Assembly (NCBI RefSeq): GCF_007856155.1
Contig: NZ_CP042266.1
Coordinates: 2,604,001 to 2,668,000 of the forward strand
Length of the DNA stretch: 64,000 nucleotides
From: Streptomyces qinzhouensis
GTDB lineage: Bacteria > Actinomycetota > Actinomycetes > Streptomycetales > Streptomycetaceae
Reading direction: 5' to 3'
Shown: in pieces, positions 60,316 through 64,000 of the stretch
Numbering within the stretch: the first letter of the stretch is position 1
How the letters are laid out: each line of letters opens with the position of its first letter
Notes under the pieces: model-generated
Database searches by the model: none
The model's input: only the letters and a program-made list of their open reading frames with translations
What the model was told of the DNA's origin: nothing
Position numbers and translations under genes: made by a program

Positions 60316-62856
60316 TCAGTCGCGGAGCAGTTCCGGAACCCCCGCACCGTCCGGCGCGTCCGCGGCCGTCGTCACCACCGTCAGCTCCCGGGTCGCCCGG
60401 GTCAGCGCCACGTACAGCACCCGAAGACCCACCTCGCCGCCGCCCGCGATCTCCGCGGGCGCCACCACGATCGAGGCGTCGTACTCAAGGCCCTTCGCCT
60501 CCAGGGACCCCAGCGCGACCACCCGGTCCCCCAGCCCCGCGAGCCAGCCCGCCGCCTCCTCGCGGCGGTCCATGGCGACGACCACACCGACGGTCCCGTC
60601 CACCCGGTCCAGCAGCCGCCCGGCCTCCGCCCGGACCACCGCGCCCAGCTCCCCCGCGCCCGGCGAACCGTCCGCGTGGGCGAACCGCGGCTCCACGCCC
60701 GTGGAGCGCACCGCCGACGGCGACTGCGCCCCCGGCATCGCCCGGGCCAGCACCTTGGCCGCCAGCCGGGCGATCTCCGCCGGATTGCGGTAGTTCACGG
60801 TCAGCTCGAACCGCCGCCGCGGGCGGGTGCCCAGGGCCTCGTCCCGGGCGGCCGCCGCGTCCTCGGGCTCCGGCCACGACGACTGCGCCGGATCGCCGAC
60901 GACGGTCCAGGTGGCGTGCCGTCCACGGCGGCCGATCATGCGCCACTGCATGGGCGTCACATCCTGCGCCTCGTCGACGATGACATGGGCGTACTCGGTA
61001 CGCTCCGCCGCCAGCCGCTCGGCCCGCTCCCGCTGGGTCTCCTCGCGCGACGGCATCAGCTCCTCCAGGCCGGTGAGCTGGTCCAGCGGGTCGTACTCCC
61101 GCTTCTTACGGGGCCGCGCCGGGGTGCCGAGCAGGGTGTGCAGCTCGTCGAGGAGGGCGACGTCGTGGACCGACAGCGGGCCGCTGCCGTCCCGGCCCAC
61201 CCGCCGCAGGGATCGGGCGACCCGGCGGACCTCACCGGGGTTCAGCACCCGCCGCGCCCAGCGCCCGAGCCGCCGCTCGTCGGCCATCGCCGCCAGCACC
61301 GTGCGCGGGGTCAGCTCCGGCCACCAGGCGTCGAGGAAGGCGGCGAAGGAGTCCTCGCCGGTGACGTCCTCGTCGAAGGAGGAGCGCAGTTCGGCCGCCA
61401 GCTCGGGATCGGAGTGCCGGCCGGCCGAACCCGAGCGGGCGTACAGCGCGTCCAGCAGCAGTCTGCGGGCCCTGGGCCGCAGCAGATTGACCGGAGCCGT
61501 ACCGCTGAGGACGGTCCCGCGGATCCGCTTCAGCTCCGCCGCGTCCAGCTCAAGCCGCCGCCCGAAGGCGACGACCCGCAGCAGATCGGTCCGTACGGCG
61601 GGTCCCGCACCGGTCTCGTCGTCACTGTCGTCGCTGTCGTCGCCGAACGCGAGCTGCCCCCGCGGGGCGGCGGGCGGCAGTTCCAGGGCGCCCCGGGCGG
61701 CCTTGCGGAGTACGGCCGCCATCCGGGACGAGCCCTTGACCCGGGCCACCGGCGGATCGTCGTACACCGTCGCCTCGGCGCCGTCGACCAGACTGCCCAC
61801 GGCCCGGATCGCGACCTGCCCCTCCTCACCGAGCGACGGCAGCACGCCCTCCGTATAGGCGACCAGCAGGGGTGTCGGGGAGACGATCAGAATGCCGCCC
61901 GCGTACCGCCGCCGGTCCTGGTAGAGCAGATACGCGGCCCGGTGCAGCGCGACCGCGGTCTTCCCGGTGCCCGGGCCGCCCTCCACATAGGTGATCGACG
62001 CGGCGGGCGCCCGGACCACCAGATCCTGTTCGGCCTGGATGGACGAGACGATGTCCCGCATGGTGTGGCCGCGGGACCGCCCCAGCGCGGCCATCAGCGC
62101 GCCGTCGCCGACCGCCGCCAGCTCCCGGCCGTCCAGGCTCGCGGTCAGCTCCGGGCGCATCAGATCGTCCTCGACCCCGAGGACCCGGCGGCCCTTGGAA
62201 CGGATCACCCGGCGGCGCACCACCCGGCCCGGATCGACGGGCGTCGCCCGGTAGAAGGGCGCGGCGGCCGGTGCCCGCCAGTCGATGACCAGGGGCGCGT
62301 ACTCCTCGTCCAGGACGCCCATCCGGCCGATGTGCAGCGTCTCGCCGATCTCGGCGGTCCGATCGGGGCGTACGGCGTCGTCCGCGGGCTCCACCGAGGT
62401 GTAGGCGCCGTCGGGCCCGCGTTTGCCGTCCTTGCCGTACAGCAGATCGATGCGGCCGAAGAGAAAGTCCTCGTACTCGGCGTGCAGCCGGTTGAGATGG
62501 ACCCCGGCCCGGAAGACCTGGGCATCGCGTTCGGCGAGCGCGCCGGGGGTGCCGACCTGGCCGAGCCGGGCCGCGTCGTGCATCAGGAACTCCGCCTCGT
62601 GGATCTTCTCCTCCAGGCGGATGTACACCCGGTCGAGGTGTTCCTGTTCGACGGCGATCTCCCGGTCGCGGACGGAGTCACCCGCCGTTTCCCGGTCCGC
62701 ACCGGAGCTCGACCGGTCCGTGCCGGAGTTCGACCGGTCGGTACCGGAGCTTGGCCGGTCCGCACTGGAGTCCGACCGGTCCGTACCGGAGTTTGGCTGG
62801 TCGGTACCGGCGACCGGGTCACCGGCCGTGTCCGCAGCGGCATTGTGCCTGGCCAC
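60316..62856 (-). CDS. HelD-like UvrD-fold ATPase (RNA polymerase-associated type)
   Basis: An 846-residue SF1-like ATPase of the HelD/HelR group, proteins that bind RNA polymerase and recycle or protect it. The long N-terminal coiled region (EIAVEQEHLDRVYIRLEEKIHEAEFLMHDA) and the conserved GRMGVLDEEYAPLVIDWRAPAAAPFYRATP are group signatures. Walker A is GGPGTGKTAV (293-302), Walker B is HVIVDEAQDVTPMQW, and VNYRNPAEIARL and LYVALTRATRELTVV are motifs IV-VI. Residues 17-56 are Ser/Asp 8-residue repeats (SGTDRSNS). The GTG at 62856 follows AAGGGGG. No rifamycin-associated element was seen upstream. Confidence 0.88.
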   Translation of the reverse strand: MARHNAAADTAGDPVAGTDQPNSGTDRSDSSADRPSSGTDRSNSGTDRSSSGADRETAGDSVRDREIAVEQEHLDRVYIRLEEKIHEAEFLMHDAARLGQVGTPGALAERDAQVFRAGVHLNRLHAEYEDFLFGRIDLLYGKDGKRGPDGAYTSVEPADDAVRPDRTAEIGETLHIGRMGVLDEEYAPLVIDWRAPAAAPFYRATPVDPGRVVRRRVIRSKGRRVLGVEDDLMRPELTASLDGRELAAVGDGALMAALGRSRGHTMRDIVSSIQAEQDLVVRAPAASITYVEGGPGTGKTAVALHRAAYLLYQDRRRYAGGILIVSPTPLLVAYTEGVLPSLGEEGQVAIRAVGSLVDGAEATVYDDPPVARVKGSSRMAAVLRKAARGALELPPAAPRGQLAFGDDSDDSDDETGAGPAVRTDLLRVVAFGRRLELDAAELKRIRGTVLSGTAPVNLLRPRARRLLLDALYARSGSAGRHSDPELAAELRSSFDEDVTGEDSFAAFLDAWWPELTPRTVLAAMADERRLGRWARRVLNPGEVRRVARSLRRVGRDGSGPLSVHDVALLDELHTLLGTPARPRKKREYDPLDQLTGLEELMPSREETQRERAERLAAERTEYAHVIVDEAQDVTPMQWRMIGRRGRHATWTVVGDPAQSSWPEPEDAAAARDEALGTRPRRRFELTVNYRNPAEIARLAAKVLARAMPGAQSPSAVRSTGVEPRFAHADGSPGAGELGAVVRAEAGRLLDRVDGTVGVVVAMDRREEAAGWLAGLGDRVVALGSLEAKGLEYDASIVVAPAEIAGGGEVGLRVLYVALTRATRELTVVTTAADAPDGAGVPELLRD

Positions 62857-62928
62857 CGAGGCCCCCTTCTGACGTGCACTGGGCAGCCGTCAACCGTACG
62901 CGAAGGGGAGCCTTCTGTCAGGCGCCGG

Positions 62929-63750
62929 TCAGGCGTCGATCTCGACCAGTTTCTGATTGTCGAAGGTCCGCACCTCGAAGCGGTCGATGTTCTCGCGGTC
63001 CATCGCGGCGCCGCCGTGCACATACAGCGGGGACTTGGCGGCCTCCGAGGGGCCGTCCGGGATGCCGTATCCCCACCGGGGGACGGACCAGGAGGTGATG
63101 ACCTCCTCCTCGCCGGTCTTGGAGACGGCGACAAGATTGCACTTCAGGGGCCCCTTGACCCCTTTCAGTTCCAGCACCGCGTGAGTCCCCCAGCCCTTCT
63201 TCTCCAGGCCGACGGTCGCTGACACCCTGGTCGTGGGGTCGGTGGCCCGGACCTTCTCGGGCATATGGCGGAAGAAGGCGTCCTCGGCCGGGGAGGTGGG
63301 GTGGGCCTCCGTACCGCCGTTCGGCGCGTCACCGCCACGGGTGAGCGCATAGGTCGCCACGGGGACGGCGACGACCAGCGCCGCGGCGGCCGCGACCAGA
63401 TAGGTTCCCCGCCGGCGCCGGGCGGCACGCTGCCCCGCGACCTCGTCCAGCACCCCGCCGAGCACCCGGGGACCCGGTGGTCCCGGCAGCGCGGGCGCGG
63501 ACCGGAGCGGGCTCGCGGCCGAGGCGGGACCGGCTCTGCGGAGCAGGGGGGAGGCGGCGGCGGGCGGGACGGGGGCGTCGGCCAGCGCGGCCAGCATCGG
63601 TTCCAGTCCGGAGAACTCCTCCACATGGACCGCACAGACGTCGCATCCCGCCAGATGCGCCTCGAACGCGGAGACGTCCGCGTCGTCCAGGACACCGAGC
63701 ACATACGCCCCGACGGCGTCGTGAATCGAGTCCTGCCCCCGCATGGTCAT
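62929..63750 (-). CDS. rsuA: Membrane anti-sigma factor with zinc-finger (ZAS) domain
   Basis: A 273-residue regulator. The N-terminal ZAS motif H32-x3-C36-x2-C39 (EAHLAGCDVCAVH) binds the sigma factor. One membrane helix lies at about 115-136, preceded by RRRR. The C-terminal 135 residues are extracytoplasmic and end in a RskA-like fold (GTHAVLELKGVKGP ... SWSVPRWGYG). Signal-triggered proteolysis would release the sigma factor. The ATG overlaps the sigma stop (ATGA). The name rsuA rests on remembered synteny with the S. coelicolor sigU locus. Confidence 0.88.
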   Translation of the reverse strand: MTMRGQDSIHDAVGAYVLGVLDDADVSAFEAHLAGCDVCAVHVEEFSGLEPMLAALADAPVPPAAASPLLRRAGPASAASPLRSAPALPGPPGPRVLGGVLDEVAGQRAARRRRGTYLVAAAAALVVAVPVATYALTRGGDAPNGGTEAHPTSPAEDAFFRHMPEKVRATDPTTRVSATVGLEKKGWGTHAVLELKGVKGPLKCNLVAVSKTGEEEVITSWSVPRWGYGIPDGPSEAAKSPLYVHGGAAMDRENIDRFEVRTFDNQKLVEIDA

Positions 63751-64000
63751 GCGGTGACCCCCCTCTCTTCCAGTGCGAGCTTCATGGAACGCAGTGCGTA
63801 GAACACCCTGGAGCGGACCGTTCCACTGGGTATGCCGAGCGTCTCGGCCGCCTCATTGACCGTACGGCCCTTGAAGTACGTTTCAAGAAGTACTTCCCGG
63901 TGCGCGGGCGTCAAATCGTCCAGCGCATCCGAGAGCGTCATCAGCCACAACGCCTTGTCGATCTCGTCCTCCGCGGGCATGACCTCCAGCGGCGACGGGT
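63747..64000 (-). CDS. sigU: ECF sigma factor, C-terminal part (SigU-like)
   Basis: Only the last 84 codons are in the window; the gene continues past its end. Region 4 is complete: ALDDLTPAHREVLLETYFKGRTVNEAAETLGIPSGTVRSRVFYALRSMKLALEERG, the -35-recognising helix-turn-helix. The DKALWLMTLSDAL part belongs to the region 2-4 linker. An ATG at 63980 is internal, not the start. It is co-translated with the anti-sigma gene. The sigU symbol is from remembered synteny. Confidence 0.85.
   Translation of the reverse strand, partial: PSPLEVMPAEDEIDKALWLMTLSDALDDLTPAHREVLLETYFKGRTVNEAAETLGIPSGTVRSRVFYALRSMKLALEERGVTA

Noticed and set aside
62857..62928. Possible rifamycin-associated element upstream of the HelD-like gene
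   Set aside because: The 72-bp gap was read for a GGGGCTTGC inverted repeat on both strands; none is present.

Overview
The window is about 72% GC Streptomyces chromosome. The evidence is the strong third-position GC bias, GGAG-type ribosome binding sites, many GTG starts, an SsgA-like sporulation protein, a DasR-type operator and a typical actinobacterial gene set. From memory, the order of conserved genes (pncB, M6 protease, ssgG-type gene, FAD oxidase, hpd and its Lrp regulator, hexosaminidase/ABC operon, murA, HU, malic enzyme, HelD-like ATPase, rsuA/sigU) parallels the S. coelicolor SCO2920-SCO2954 region, so most of the window is core chromosome with one accessory block.

Layout. 0-7.5 kb: NAD salvage (pncB end, pncA), a secreted M6 metalloprotease and two RDD membrane proteins. 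7.6-12.9 kb: an Rhs/YD-repeat polymorphic toxin with a small downstream gene in the immunity-gene position. 13-19 kb: an ssgG-type gene, an AraC regulator, an NmrA-like protein, an FAD-linked oxidase and a TPR membrane protein. 19-26.5 kb: class F-type sortase and a membrane-tethered surface protein, a two-component system, hpd divergent from an Lrp/AsnC regulator, a Lon-like S16 protease and an IclR regulator.

26.9-36.3 kb is an accessory-looking block. It holds a RelE/ParE toxin pair whose first gene contains an internal duplication, a PCMT-like methyltransferase coupled to a 51-residue peptide, a short CRISPR array without cas genes, a DEAD/DEAH helicase, three small Cys-containing ORFs, two XRE regulators and a phosphotransferase. 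The peptide/methyltransferase pair is the best candidate for a little-described system: all four Asp residues of the peptide are followed by Gly or Asn, the contexts most prone to aspartimide formation, and the enzyme resembles protein-isoaspartate methyltransferases.

36.3-49 kb: a reductase, a serine hydrolase, a DUF6605-type secreted protein, CutA, GNAT, an MFS pump, a tRNA-Cys, a P-loop kinase-like protein, a 181-bp MITE-like element and a three-gene molybdenum hydroxylase operon whose large subunit lacks the usual GxGE glutamate. 49.5-54.8 kb: a sugar ABC importer plus intracellular GH20 hexosaminidase behind a promoter with a dre-like site abutting the -35 box, consistent with chitobiose/GlcNAc use under DasR. 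55-64 kb: DUF3039 and YqgE/DUF179 proteins, murA, HU, an ACT-domain malic enzyme, a possible structured RNA, a HelD-like ATPase, and an anti-sigma/ECF sigma pair cut by the window end.

Functions are assigned by reading motifs and by family knowledge. No database search was possible.
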